Shown: positions 1-8,761 of the stretch, one piece after another
Numbering within the stretch: the first letter of the stretch is position 1
Layout of the letters: each line of letters begins with the position of its first letter
DNA from: an uncultured Fulvivirga sp.
Lineage (GTDB): Bacteria > Bacteroidota > Bacteroidia > Cytophagales > Cyclobacteriaceae
DNA length: 64,000 nucleotides
Reading direction: 5' to 3'
Assembly (NCBI GenBank): GCA_947500555.1
Contig: CANMSE010000003.1
Location: 62,001-126,000 of the forward strand
Notes under the pieces: model-generated
What the model saw: the letters and a program-made list of their open reading frames with translations, nothing else
The model's database searches: none
What the model was told of the DNA's origin: nothing
Made by a program: the position numbers and the translations under genes

Positions 1-412
1 GTGAATCATAATCCCATTTAAAAAAATGACCCATAGTTTGATCGTTATAGAACAGCATAAACTCTTTTCCAGTTAGCAATCCTTTTAATGTTTTTTCTTT
101 GATTGTTATTAAGATTGAATCATTGCGAACAGTATACTTACCAGTATCTGCTAGCGTAATGAGTTGATAGCTCTCGTTGAAGAAAAAGGGTTTAATGATA
201 GTTTGATAAAATGTATCAATTTTGGGGGCATCTATGTTCTTCAATAAAGAGTCTAATTCCAATAGTAGGGGATCAGATTTATGTTTCTGACTAGATTGGG
301 ATTCTTTATCAATGACTTCACGAACATAGTTCTGTACCCAAACACCTTCCATTGACTGGCAGATGGAGTTATTTGCAATTATGAGTATTAATAATATTGT
401 TAGTACACGCAT
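1..412 (-). CDS. Secreted hypothetical protein (partial, runs off the window start)
   Basis: Open minus frame from ATG at 412 to position 1 with no stop: MRVLTILLILIIANNSICQSMEGVWVQNYVREVIDKES...; signal-peptide-like N-terminus. Confidence 0.6.
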   Translation of the reverse strand, partial: MRVLTILLILIIANNSICQSMEGVWVQNYVREVIDKESQSSQKHKSDPLLLELDSLLKNIDAPKIDTFYQTIIKPFFFNESYQLITLADTGKYTVRNDSILITIKEKTLKGLLTGKEFMLFYNDQTMGHFFKWDYDS

Positions 413-457
413 TATCTCTACTTACTTTATTATCATCTTTTAGGTAGCCATATAAAG

Positions 458-485
458 CATTGATCCGGCCGTGGCCGGATCAATG
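458..485. repeat. Perfect 13-bp inverted repeat (hairpin), 2-nt loop
   Basis: CATTGATCCGGCC-GT-GGCCGGATCAATG; GC-rich stem in an AT-rich intergenic region between two minus-strand genes; no strong T-tract. Confidence 0.85.
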
Positions 486-515
486 TCTCCTCAAGACCTT
501 TGCACTCCATCTAAC

Positions 516-1040
516 TTATTGAAAAACTGGTAAACTATCCATTACGTGCAATTCAAATTGTCTTGGGATTAAGATTGAATCATAGGTAAACTGCTGATCC
601 GATTTTAACGTATTGAATTTCATCATTTCCATTCCATAAGATGCAGAAGGCTTAATTTCAAATTTGTAAGTTGCGATGACATACTTATCTTCTTGAATAT
701 CAATCTCAACTGTTTCGCTTATACCTAACTCTTCTACCATAATTTCCAGTATATGAACTCCATTAGAAGCTTCAAACTTGTAACTTTTATAATTAGGGGT
801 TATTTCTGAGTACCCAATTTTATCTTTTTCTAAAATATGCTCATCCATTTTAATCGAAACATCGATTAAAGTGTCACTAGAACTTTCATTTTCGATATAA
901 ATATTGAGTTCATTAAGCTTAGAGTTTGACGACAACAAAACGCTTACTTTATTATATACAAAGAAGCACGCAAGCAAAACGATTAGTAAAATGAATAGTC
1001 TACCTCTTGAGGAAATTAGGTCATTGAAGCTATTTACCAT
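516..1040 (-). CDS. Hypothetical membrane-anchored protein, 174 aa
   Basis: ORF with one N-terminal TM segment (GRLFILLIVLLACFFVYNKV). Confidence 0.6.
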   Translation of the reverse strand: MVNSFNDLISSRGRLFILLIVLLACFFVYNKVSVLLSSNSKLNELNIYIENESSSDTLIDVSIKMDEHILEKDKIGYSEITPNYKSYKFEASNGVHILEIMVEELGISETVEIDIQEDKYVIATYKFEIKPSASYGMEMMKFNTLKSDQQFTYDSILIPRQFELHVMDSLPVFQ

Positions 1041-1129
1041 CTATTATTGAAGGTTTATACAAAGAATTATTGACTTGTGCTTCATTGAAGAATTAAGCTA
1101 TAAGTATCGTATTTAATTCCACTGCGTAT

Positions 1130-1300
1130 ATGGATAATATATTTGGGTATGGCACAAGTGGATATACTGGTCAGCTAATTGCAGGTGGATATCCATTCAT
1201 GTTTTTAATGGGGTTTATATTTCTGGTGGTGACTTACTTTTCATTATCACCGTTTAGTAAGATCAGGAATTTGTTTAGGAGAAGGAGGAAACGAGATTAG
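1130..1300 (+). pseudogene. Short membrane-protein ORF, possible C-terminal remnant of a larger gene
   Basis: MDNIFGYGTSGYTGQLIAGGYPFMFLMGFIFLVVTYFSLSPFSKIRNLFRRRRKRD; in-frame reading extends 11 codons upstream of the ATG before a stop; TM helix followed by a basic tail. Confidence 0.35.
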
Positions 1301-1378
1301 AATTTAACAGTCAAAGTTTCGTGAACATTCCGATAATTAAAGAGTTCGTTTTAAATATCATGGATAGTTTACGACCCT

Positions 1379-1906
1379 CTAAAGGTTTGGTAACCCAAAT
1401 TTTGCGTTGTAGCTCTGCAAGAACCAATTTTTTTTATCTGGGATAGGTGAGAATTTTTTAGCACCTCTTAATAAATTTTCATCATTGGTAAAAGCCAGAA
1501 CTATCATATTATCAGATTCATCAACTTGAATTGGTAATTCTTCGATTAAATTAAGATCACAATAGAACTTTGCATCGGATTCATTATTTTCAAATCCGAT
1601 GATTTCTAACTCATTTTGAAGCTCTATTATCTCCAAAATCTCCTGCCTTAAATAAGCACTATCTATCTCCTGTTCGGAATCAATTTTTAAGAATTTCAAT
1701 TCGTTGTTTTCTATAGAATAAGTCACACTGGTGTTTGTTATACTATATATAAAAATGTTATTCCGAGTATAGAGATTTTTTACGCCTTTCTCATTAAAAA
1801 ATTTAGATTCTTCAAGTTTATCAATCAAATTACTTAAATCTACTTTCTTCTGAGTTTCACAACCAGTAAAAAACATAAGTAGGATTAGAAGGTAATGTAT
1901 TTTCAT
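1379..1906 (-). CDS. Lipoprotein, candidate immunity protein for the upstream RHS toxin
   Basis: Lipobox-like N-terminus (MKIHYLLILLMFFTGC); starts 1 nt after the RHS stop codon. Confidence 0.65.
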   Translation of the reverse strand: MKIHYLLILLMFFTGCETQKKVDLSNLIDKLEESKFFNEKGVKNLYTRNNIFIYSITNTSVTYSIENNELKFLKIDSEQEIDSAYLRQEILEIIELQNELEIIGFENNESDAKFYCDLNLIEELPIQVDESDNMIVLAFTNDENLLRGAKKFSPIPDKKNWFLQSYNAKFGLPNL

Positions 1907-1907
1907 T

Positions 1908-2534
1908 TTATTTCTTTTTCGTTGGATACACCTTTATGTTATCGTAACCATCAGATATCGCTCGTTGATCACCTTTAGAGTCTCTTATTCCCGTTCCTTT
2001 TCCACCAAAAAGAGCGTTGTTTATATGTGCACCAGTTTTTGCAGTTCCCTTTCTAAATCCTAAATTTTTCATTGCTCCTCCCCAAAGGTAATTTCCTGCA
2101 TCAGAAGTGTTGTAAGCTTTGTTATTGCCTTCGAATATGTAAAACGATGTTGCTTCTTCTGAAGCCAAATCAGATGTCGAAATACCTCCATTTTCAGATT
2201 CACCTGCCAAAGAATTAGCCCAAAAGTCCATTGATCCCGTTGACTCTTCATAAGCAAAGCTCCATTCACTATCTCTTGCCTCTTGAGAAGTAACACCAGA
2301 TTCATCCATATAGCCTGCTATATCTTCTGCTGATTTTTGATATACAATCTTAGTATCAGTACCGTAAGTCGAGGTAACATTTTCTAAATTTTTACTGTCA
2401 TTTTCAGGATCATTTAAGTTATATGTAGTTTCATTGCCACCTTCACCTTGAACAACGATTCTATGATTTTCATCGCCTGTCTCTCGAATTTCACCTGTGA
2501 AATTTCCGTTTTTATCAAAAACATAATCATCGAT
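1908..2534 (-). other. Polymorphic C-terminal toxin tip (toxin type 44-like by motif)
   Basis: Region after the conserved DPDGL core end; AYNTSDAGNYLWGGAMKNLGF...GDQRAISDGY resembles the xDxGNxxxGAxxxxxGF...DQxxIxxG pattern of toxin type 44 tips. Confidence 0.45.
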
Positions 2535-5500
2535 TAATCCGTCTGGATCAATAAAAATTAAAGGGTTATTTCTTACGAAATTATATGGAGTGTATGTATC
2601 TCTTTGATCTGCTAATGGGTCGACAGAATTCCATCTTCCTATAGTTGGATCATACATTCTCCATCCATAGTCATAGAGACCTAAATCTAAATCCTCAATA
2701 AGTTCTTTTCCATTAAACTTAAACCTGTTCTCCTTAGCCGTCACTCTCTGATACCCACCACTATGAGCCAGTCCAAAAGGATAATAATCCGTCTTCTCAA
2801 TCACAGGATGCTCATTCACCGTCACGGTCAAATCATCAAAATACACCTCCGTTAAATTCAAGCTCTCGTTACTCAGGTAGACGACCACATAACCTGACTT
2901 AGGGGCTTCAAAGGTTTCTGCTAACTCCAATAATGCATGGTTATTACTGGAAGCGGTACTGAGTTGTGCAAACGCAAAATGATTGTTGGCAATGCTTGCA
3001 CCTACATCATCAGGTAAGAACAATAAATTGATATATGCCCGTGGCACATTATCATCAATCTGATCACCAAACACCCCTGAGACCATTGACCCACTTGTGC
3101 CAAAGCTGTTATTGATTGCACCCTCATAGTTGTTCACTCCAACACTACCAGTAATCGCATTCATAATCAGGCTACCTACGGCAGCCGTTGGATTACTCGT
3201 GCCAGTAGGGGCTAAGTATTTTGCATACACCGAGGCATCGATCTTGTCACCTTGTCCTACAGGAATGGTGAGTACAGAACCAACCACACCACCCGTAGCA
3301 CCATTCAGTAATTGGGATTGGTCATAGGTGCTTCCCGCATCGGTATGGTCATGGATATTGGCGGCAATGATATTGTCCAGATTATCAAAGAGCCCTTCAT
3401 CATCAGGATTATTGGGATCACTCTCATAGTTCAATGTAAAGTTGATCGTTTTCGGGTCTGTAGTAAAAACAACGCGTGTATTTCCCAAATGGTCTTTTAA
3501 ATAATACTCATAGTCCCAGTCTCCTTCCGTTTCATCAGGGACAATTCTACCTTCTTCGTGTTGTACAAGTGAGAGTATGGGGTCTTCTTGTTTAACGATA
3601 TATTCATCAATAAACATCACATCATCAAAATCTACACCGTCTAAACTATTATTCCAGCCAACACCTAGGGTGAGTTCGGTAACACCATTTGGAATTTCAA
3701 AAGTCGCACTATACCATTTGTCATTCACTATACCTTTTTCTATTGTAGTACTTCCGGTACCCATAGTTACAATAAAACCAGTATTACCTTTAACCCTTAA
3801 GTATGGTGTATGCGTACCATCGTGGTATCCCTTGAGTCTGAATTCATAAGTTTCACCCTCAACTACAGTTAGGGTAGCAACTGTTACACTCGGAGTGCTT
3901 ACAGTTTCATCACTATCAACTTTCAGGTAAGGCTCTCCATTTAGCTGTGTTGTAGATAGTGAGGATAAAAAGGTGGTTATAGAAGTCATATCGTCACCTT
4001 TATTTTTGATAATTTCTAAATCCTCATTAGGGGATTCATAAATAAATTCACCTGCGTAGTGCGTGGTTTTGGTCAAAACACCAGCTTCATATACTTTTTG
4101 TTGCAGTTTTGTGCCAGTTGCATCATAGGTGTATAAAATGTAATTGTTCACATTTTTTTCTACTCTTGTGGGTAGGTTTAAGTGGTTATAGGCAATACCG
4201 GTAATGCCTTTGTTCAGATCCTGGGTCAAGTTTCCGTTGTCGTCATAATCGTAGTCATTATTACTATTAGACTCATGATCATGGCCATCTTTGAAACCAT
4301 GGTCATCGTTACCATCGTCTTTAACACTCAATAGCTTGTTCCCTCGATTAAGGGCTGTTCCATAGTCATAGGTGAGTATATCCATAGCTATTCCAGCTTT
4401 ATCCATTCTCGTTAGGCTTTCGATATTGCCATTCAAATCATAGCTTACAGCATCGAGATTGAAGGCATCTGTATTCATATTGTATGATTGAGCTTTTTTA
4501 ATTCTATTCATGGGATCATACTGATAACTATAACCTACTGTTGTGGTGGTATTGTCCAGTCCTTCACTCCATGATACGGCACTTATATTTCCATCGAATT
4601 GCAGATCGGCCGATGGGATGCTGAGTCCTATGTCTTCATTATAGCCTAACATCATTCCGAAATAATCTCCTTCCCCATCACTTAGGTCATTATCATTGAT
4701 TTTATTGAGCCAACTTCTTATATTATAACGATAGTCTACCGATTGAGCGAAAGTAGTTCCGTTATCTGTTGAGTGTAAACCTTTATCGATCAGTTCACCT
4801 AATTCATTATAGGTATTTTGAGTTAATAAAATTTCTCCAGTATTATCTATTTCGTTCCAAACTTCCAATAACCTGTCCGCGTGGTCGTACTCAAATCTCT
4901 TTTTTATTACGTATGTGTCTGTACCGTCAGAATGCGTAGTTTTGGTTTTAAGCAACTGACCTAAGAATCCGTATTGATTGGTATTGATGACATTGCCCAG
5001 TAAGTGCTGATTATGTTGCTGTATAACACGATATTCATCATCATAATAAGTAACACTTTTCAGCCAAGTATTGGAGCCATCTAGAGTTTTAACTTTAGCG
5101 CCAGTCACTTGGCCTTTCACACGATCGAATTCTTCTGTTTGATTCAGTTCTAAATCTGGAATAAAACTGTAATTTCCGGCATGTGGGAAGTCATAGTCAT
5201 CATAGTAGGTGACGGTCAAATAGTCATTAGCATTACTTACTGAAGGGTAGCTGTCATTTGAGTAACCATGAACATCCATAGCACGCTCTTCATATAATAC
5301 TACAGCACTAGCCACTTGTGAACGAATATCACTTAGTTGGTCGCTGCCTTTGTCTATTATACCTGTAAGCACAGGTCTTCCAAGTTGGTCATACTTGGTA
5401 AAGAGCCACTCGTTATTACCATTTATTCGCTGTTTGCCATCTTGAGTCATTACTAGAAGGTTGGCATTATTGTACACCAGGTAAACAATTTCAGCTCCTG

Positions 5501-8363
5501 GCACTTTTTTTGAAATCATTCGCTTGCGGCCATCATATTTGTACTGAAACCCCAAATTGTCTATGAGAGTTTTTCCTCCTAAAGTCCAAACAAAAGAGGG
5601 GTGACCTATTCTATTAGAACATTCCGGAGGAAGTACAAATACTAAATCTTGATAGACATCATAGACGTAATAAGTATCTGCCCATCCTGAATTTGGAGCC
5701 TGCGCTCTTTTTAAAATGGTCTGCCCCAGCTGATTGGTGAATTCTATAACCTGATGCCCATTTGCATCAGTGATAGTAGTTTTTGTCAGTTCTCCAGTAG
5801 CATATGTTCCAGAATACTCTAGTTTCTCATTTTCGACTTTCCAGAAAACAACAGGTGTGTCCTCAGTGCTACTGTAAACATCGAATTGTGACGTAATAGT
5901 TTTTTCTGTGCCCATTGCCCAGGCTTCACCCGGTGCCGATTGCTCTTCAACTCTGTTGAGAGGAGAGGGCTCATATTTCTTCTCGCTGTAGGGTACGAGT
6001 GTTTGTGCTATGCTGTAAGAAACAGATGCTGTTGATAGATCAGGGTTATTATAAAACTCCAATTGATCGACCTTTGGACATTCCTTATAATTGCCATTAA
6101 TGGAATTATATTTTACATAAGGTAAATACTCTTTATAAGGCCTGCCTGCTAGGTCGAATTCAATGAAAGATACAAGATCGTTTGCAGCTGGTGACAGTTG
6201 TTTTTGTACTGTCTGAAACACTCTTCCCAACCCATCTACATAATTTGTATTTATTCGAGTATCTTCACTGGAAGCATCTATATCGATATTTGCTTCCTGG
6301 GTATTTTCAAAGGGTTTGAGCATTGTGAAAGTCCTAACATAATTGATGTCAACATTCATGTCAGGAACGAAAAGTGGTAAAGAAGAATTACCCCAGGTAC
6401 CATCATTTTTTCTGGATCTTAAGTAAAAATCCCCACTATTTAATACAGTAATTGTATTTGCAGTACCTAGGTCTTCTCTGGTTCCGTTTTCCTCCGTTTG
6501 CCAATACCATTGAGTTCCTTCATATGGATTTCCCTCTCTTGTTAAAATAACCTCTCCACAACTTATTTCATCTACATATGGTGCTGGTGGTGAAATAGTA
6601 ATATGTTTTTCACCGTACAACCGCCCATAAGTACATAAGGAAACATAACCTTCCCCACAAATACCCCATTGTACCCATATAGTATACTGTGGTGTGCTTA
6701 ATTCTTCACTTATTATTTCTCCACCCTGCACACTCCATTGAGGAGCTATTAATCCACCTCCATTATTTACAGAATAAGTCTGAATAGAACCTTCTACTGG
6801 CTTTATTTTTCCAGAAATGTTTCTCAAGCCTCCAGAATGGGTAGTCAATAGAACCTCTATTTCTGTGGCTTGACTCCAGCAGCCTGCACTTGAGACTTTT
6901 CTAATATAGTATGTCCCACTGACGGAAGTTTCATATACCAAATCATTATTACTTACATCTGTACCTGCTGGATTAGTCTGCCAATACTCATTTGTCAGAG
7001 TATTTGAAGCCTTATATAAGTAAGCCGTACCACACTCGTACTGTATTTCAGGCATTGCTGGTGACTGTGGTATATCATTTATTGTGATAGTGGCTTGTCC
7101 AACACCAGAACTCCAGGCTGGATCAATATCGTTGACTGCTCTTAAATAATAGGTCCCAGATGTAGTGACGGTATAGGTAGATCCATAACCCAATGTAGTA
7201 TTCGTCCCGTTGGAAGAATGTTGCCAATACCACTTCACTCCAGGTGGTGGTGAGCCTTGCCGTGTAAGATTTCCAGTACCGCAATTATTTGAAGAAGCTA
7301 ACGGATCAGCAGGTGCTAAAGGAATGTCGATTACTTCAATAGCATTTACTTGCTTTATGATATGCCCTGTTGAGTTACAAAGAGTTACTATTCCATCAGG
7401 TCTAACATCATCCCACCGAATTACAGCCCTGTAATCTGTGCTCGATACACTTGTAGATAAGACTGTACCTCCGTCAGCTGACCATGTTGCACCAGTTATT
7501 GTATTACCACCATCATAACTGTATTCACGGGTATAACCAATTGTAGCGATTCTATCGCCCAATATGTCCGTACCAGGAGGTGTAGGAGCGATTAGTATAA
7601 TATTTACAGAACTTGACGGTCCCCAGCATCCTGCACTATTTCTTGATCTCAAATAATATGTGCCTTCCGAGTATACAGTATTTTTCAAAGAGCTATTGGA
7701 TATGTCGGTAGTATTGGCTGATGATTGCCAATAGTAAGTTATTCCAGAGGATGGCGAAGCTCTTGTTAATTCAGCTGCTCCGCATTCCAAATTAATTGTA
7801 GGCACAGGTGGCTGATTTGGGATATTATTAATAGAAACACTAGCTGAACCGGCTCCACTACTCCAAAAACCTCCATTATCATTTTTAGCTCTTAAATAAT
7901 ATGTGCCAGAATTAGATACAATTCTATCTGTGCCATGGCCTATCGAGGTACTTGTGCCTGTTGCAGAGTTTTGCCAATACCATTTAACACCAGATGGGGG
8001 TGAAGCTTGTCTTGTTAACGTTTTGTCTCCGCAAGTGTTGGCGGATATAGAGGGATTTGGTGGTGTATTAGGAGGGTGTAATATTGTAATGCTTTTTGAA
8101 GACACAAGAGTTTGCCAGTTAATAAACCTTACTTCACCAGTGTTTGCGGAATTTGACCACAAAACTTTTACATAGTATTCAGTCCCCACTCTCCATGAGT
8201 CAGTCACTGTACCATTTGTAGCTTCCCAAATAGGTACTAAATACATAGCTCCGTTATCATGACTGTAAGTCTGCTCACTAGACTTATTCACTACCGATGG
8301 ACCATTTAATGCCTTTAACTGGCTTGAAAAAAAGACTAGAATGAATATTATGACGGCTCGCAT
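1908..8363 (-). CDS. RHS/YD-repeat protein with Ig-like N-terminal modules, DUF6443-like region and toxin-like C-terminal tip
   Basis: DUF6443-like segment (NYVDGLGRVFQTVQ), YD repeats, and the RHS core ending (LYDYGWRMYDPTIGRWNSVDPLADQRDTYTPYNFVRNNPLIFIDPDGL) followed by a ~210-aa unique tail; signal peptide at N-terminus. Confidence 0.93.
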   Translation of the reverse strand: MRAVIIFILVFFSSQLKALNGPSVVNKSSEQTYSHDNGAMYLVPIWEATNGTVTDSWRVGTEYYVKVLWSNSANTGEVRFINWQTLVSSKSITILHPPNTPPNPSISANTCGDKTLTRQASPPSGVKWYWQNSATGTSTSIGHGTDRIVSNSGTYYLRAKNDNGGFWSSGAGSASVSINNIPNQPPVPTINLECGAAELTRASPSSGITYYWQSSANTTDISNSSLKNTVYSEGTYYLRSRNSAGCWGPSSSVNIILIAPTPPGTDILGDRIATIGYTREYSYDGGNTITGATWSADGGTVLSTSVSSTDYRAVIRWDDVRPDGIVTLCNSTGHIIKQVNAIEVIDIPLAPADPLASSNNCGTGNLTRQGSPPPGVKWYWQHSSNGTNTTLGYGSTYTVTTSGTYYLRAVNDIDPAWSSGVGQATITINDIPQSPAMPEIQYECGTAYLYKASNTLTNEYWQTNPAGTDVSNNDLVYETSVSGTYYIRKVSSAGCWSQATEIEVLLTTHSGGLRNISGKIKPVEGSIQTYSVNNGGGLIAPQWSVQGGEIISEELSTPQYTIWVQWGICGEGYVSLCTYGRLYGEKHITISPPAPYVDEISCGEVILTREGNPYEGTQWYWQTEENGTREDLGTANTITVLNSGDFYLRSRKNDGTWGNSSLPLFVPDMNVDINYVRTFTMLKPFENTQEANIDIDASSEDTRINTNYVDGLGRVFQTVQKQLSPAANDLVSFIEFDLAGRPYKEYLPYVKYNSINGNYKECPKVDQLEFYNNPDLSTASVSYSIAQTLVPYSEKKYEPSPLNRVEEQSAPGEAWAMGTEKTITSQFDVYSSTEDTPVVFWKVENEKLEYSGTYATGELTKTTITDANGHQVIEFTNQLGQTILKRAQAPNSGWADTYYVYDVYQDLVFVLPPECSNRIGHPSFVWTLGGKTLIDNLGFQYKYDGRKRMISKKVPGAEIVYLVYNNANLLVMTQDGKQRINGNNEWLFTKYDQLGRPVLTGIIDKGSDQLSDIRSQVASAVVLYEERAMDVHGYSNDSYPSVSNANDYLTVTYYDDYDFPHAGNYSFIPDLELNQTEEFDRVKGQVTGAKVKTLDGSNTWLKSVTYYDDEYRVIQQHNQHLLGNVINTNQYGFLGQLLKTKTTHSDGTDTYVIKKRFEYDHADRLLEVWNEIDNTGEILLTQNTYNELGELIDKGLHSTDNGTTFAQSVDYRYNIRSWLNKINDNDLSDGEGDYFGMMLGYNEDIGLSIPSADLQFDGNISAVSWSEGLDNTTTTVGYSYQYDPMNRIKKAQSYNMNTDAFNLDAVSYDLNGNIESLTRMDKAGIAMDILTYDYGTALNRGNKLLSVKDDGNDDHGFKDGHDHESNSNNDYDYDDNGNLTQDLNKGITGIAYNHLNLPTRVEKNVNNYILYTYDATGTKLQQKVYEAGVLTKTTHYAGEFIYESPNEDLEIIKNKGDDMTSITTFLSSLSTTQLNGEPYLKVDSDETVSTPSVTVATLTVVEGETYEFRLKGYHDGTHTPYLRVKGNTGFIVTMGTGSTTIEKGIVNDKWYSATFEIPNGVTELTLGVGWNNSLDGVDFDDVMFIDEYIVKQEDPILSLVQHEEGRIVPDETEGDWDYEYYLKDHLGNTRVVFTTDPKTINFTLNYESDPNNPDDEGLFDNLDNIIAANIHDHTDAGSTYDQSQLLNGATGGVVGSVLTIPVGQGDKIDASVYAKYLAPTGTSNPTAAVGSLIMNAITGSVGVNNYEGAINNSFGTSGSMVSGVFGDQIDDNVPRAYINLLFLPDDVGASIANNHFAFAQLSTASSNNHALLELAETFEAPKSGYVVVYLSNESLNLTEVYFDDLTVTVNEHPVIEKTDYYPFGLAHSGGYQRVTAKENRFKFNGKELIEDLDLGLYDYGWRMYDPTIGRWNSVDPLADQRDTYTPYNFVRNNPLIFIDPDGLIDDYVFDKNGNFTGEIRETGDENHRIVVQGEGGNETTYNLNDPENDSKNLENVTSTYGTDTKIVYQKSAEDIAGYMDESGVTSQEARDSEWSFAYEESTGSMDFWANSLAGESENGGISTSDLASEEATSFYIFEGNNKAYNTSDAGNYLWGGAMKNLGFRKGTAKTGAHINNALFGGKGTGIRDSKGDQRAISDGYDNIKVYPTKKK
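6380..8300 (-). repeat. Tandem Ig/PKD-like protein modules in the N-terminus of the RHS protein
   Basis: Five copies of CGxxxLTR..(Y/W)YWQ....GTYYLRxxN modules, interspersed with three GG/WS-containing PKD-like modules; the TGCCAATA hallmark recurs near 6498, 6978, 7221, 7725 and 7971. Confidence 0.85.
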
Positions 8364-8761
8364 TATTGGTAGGTGATTTGGGTAAAAATAATTTTTACAC
8401 TGGCTCCGTTTACAATTGAAAGTTCTCCAAAGATATTTTCACCTTGATTGTAAAGTTTAAATTCTCCGCTTAAATCTCCTTCACTTATCAAATAGATAAG
8501 TTCACCAATATTTTGAGTATTATCCCATTGCCCAGTTTTAGAAACAATGTCAAATTCTTCGGAAAGATTTGATAAGTGTTGAGTCCAAATCAGCGTATTT
8601 TGATCGATTGAAATAGATGATTGTAGTGAAATATGTTCGTCTTCTATAATAATTTCTAAGCTCTCCATAGTAGCATTTAACGAGGAGATTTGGGCTTCAG
8701 TATTATGATAAGATATCATTAATACTAAAAAAATGATGACTGAGTTATAAATTTTATTCAT
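8363..8761 (-). CDS. Small secreted hypothetical protein, 132 aa, within the RHS operon
   Basis: Signal peptide; overlaps the upstream gene by 8 nt and the downstream gene by 1 nt (TAATG). Confidence 0.75.
   Translation of the reverse strand: MNKIYNSVIIFLVLMISYHNTEAQISSLNATMESLEIIIEDEHISLQSSISIDQNTLIWTQHLSNLSEEFDIVSKTGQWDNTQNIGELIYLISEGDLSGEFKLYNQGENIFGELSIVNGASVKIIFTQITYQ

Noticed and set aside
3130-3849. Plus-strand ORFs at 3130-3327, 3312-3500 and 3577-3849
   Set aside because: Antisense to the RHS gene, which has clear homology on the minus strand; no domain signatures.
6498-7980. Regularly spaced TGCCAATA repeats considered as a CRISPR-like array
   Set aside because: Spacing is hundreds of bases, repeats are within a coding frame and correspond to protein modules (YWQ), so not CRISPR.
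7210-8175. Plus-strand ORFs at 7210-7434 and 7903-8175
   Set aside because: Antisense to repeated Ig-like modules; the two resemble each other only because the underlying modules are repeated.
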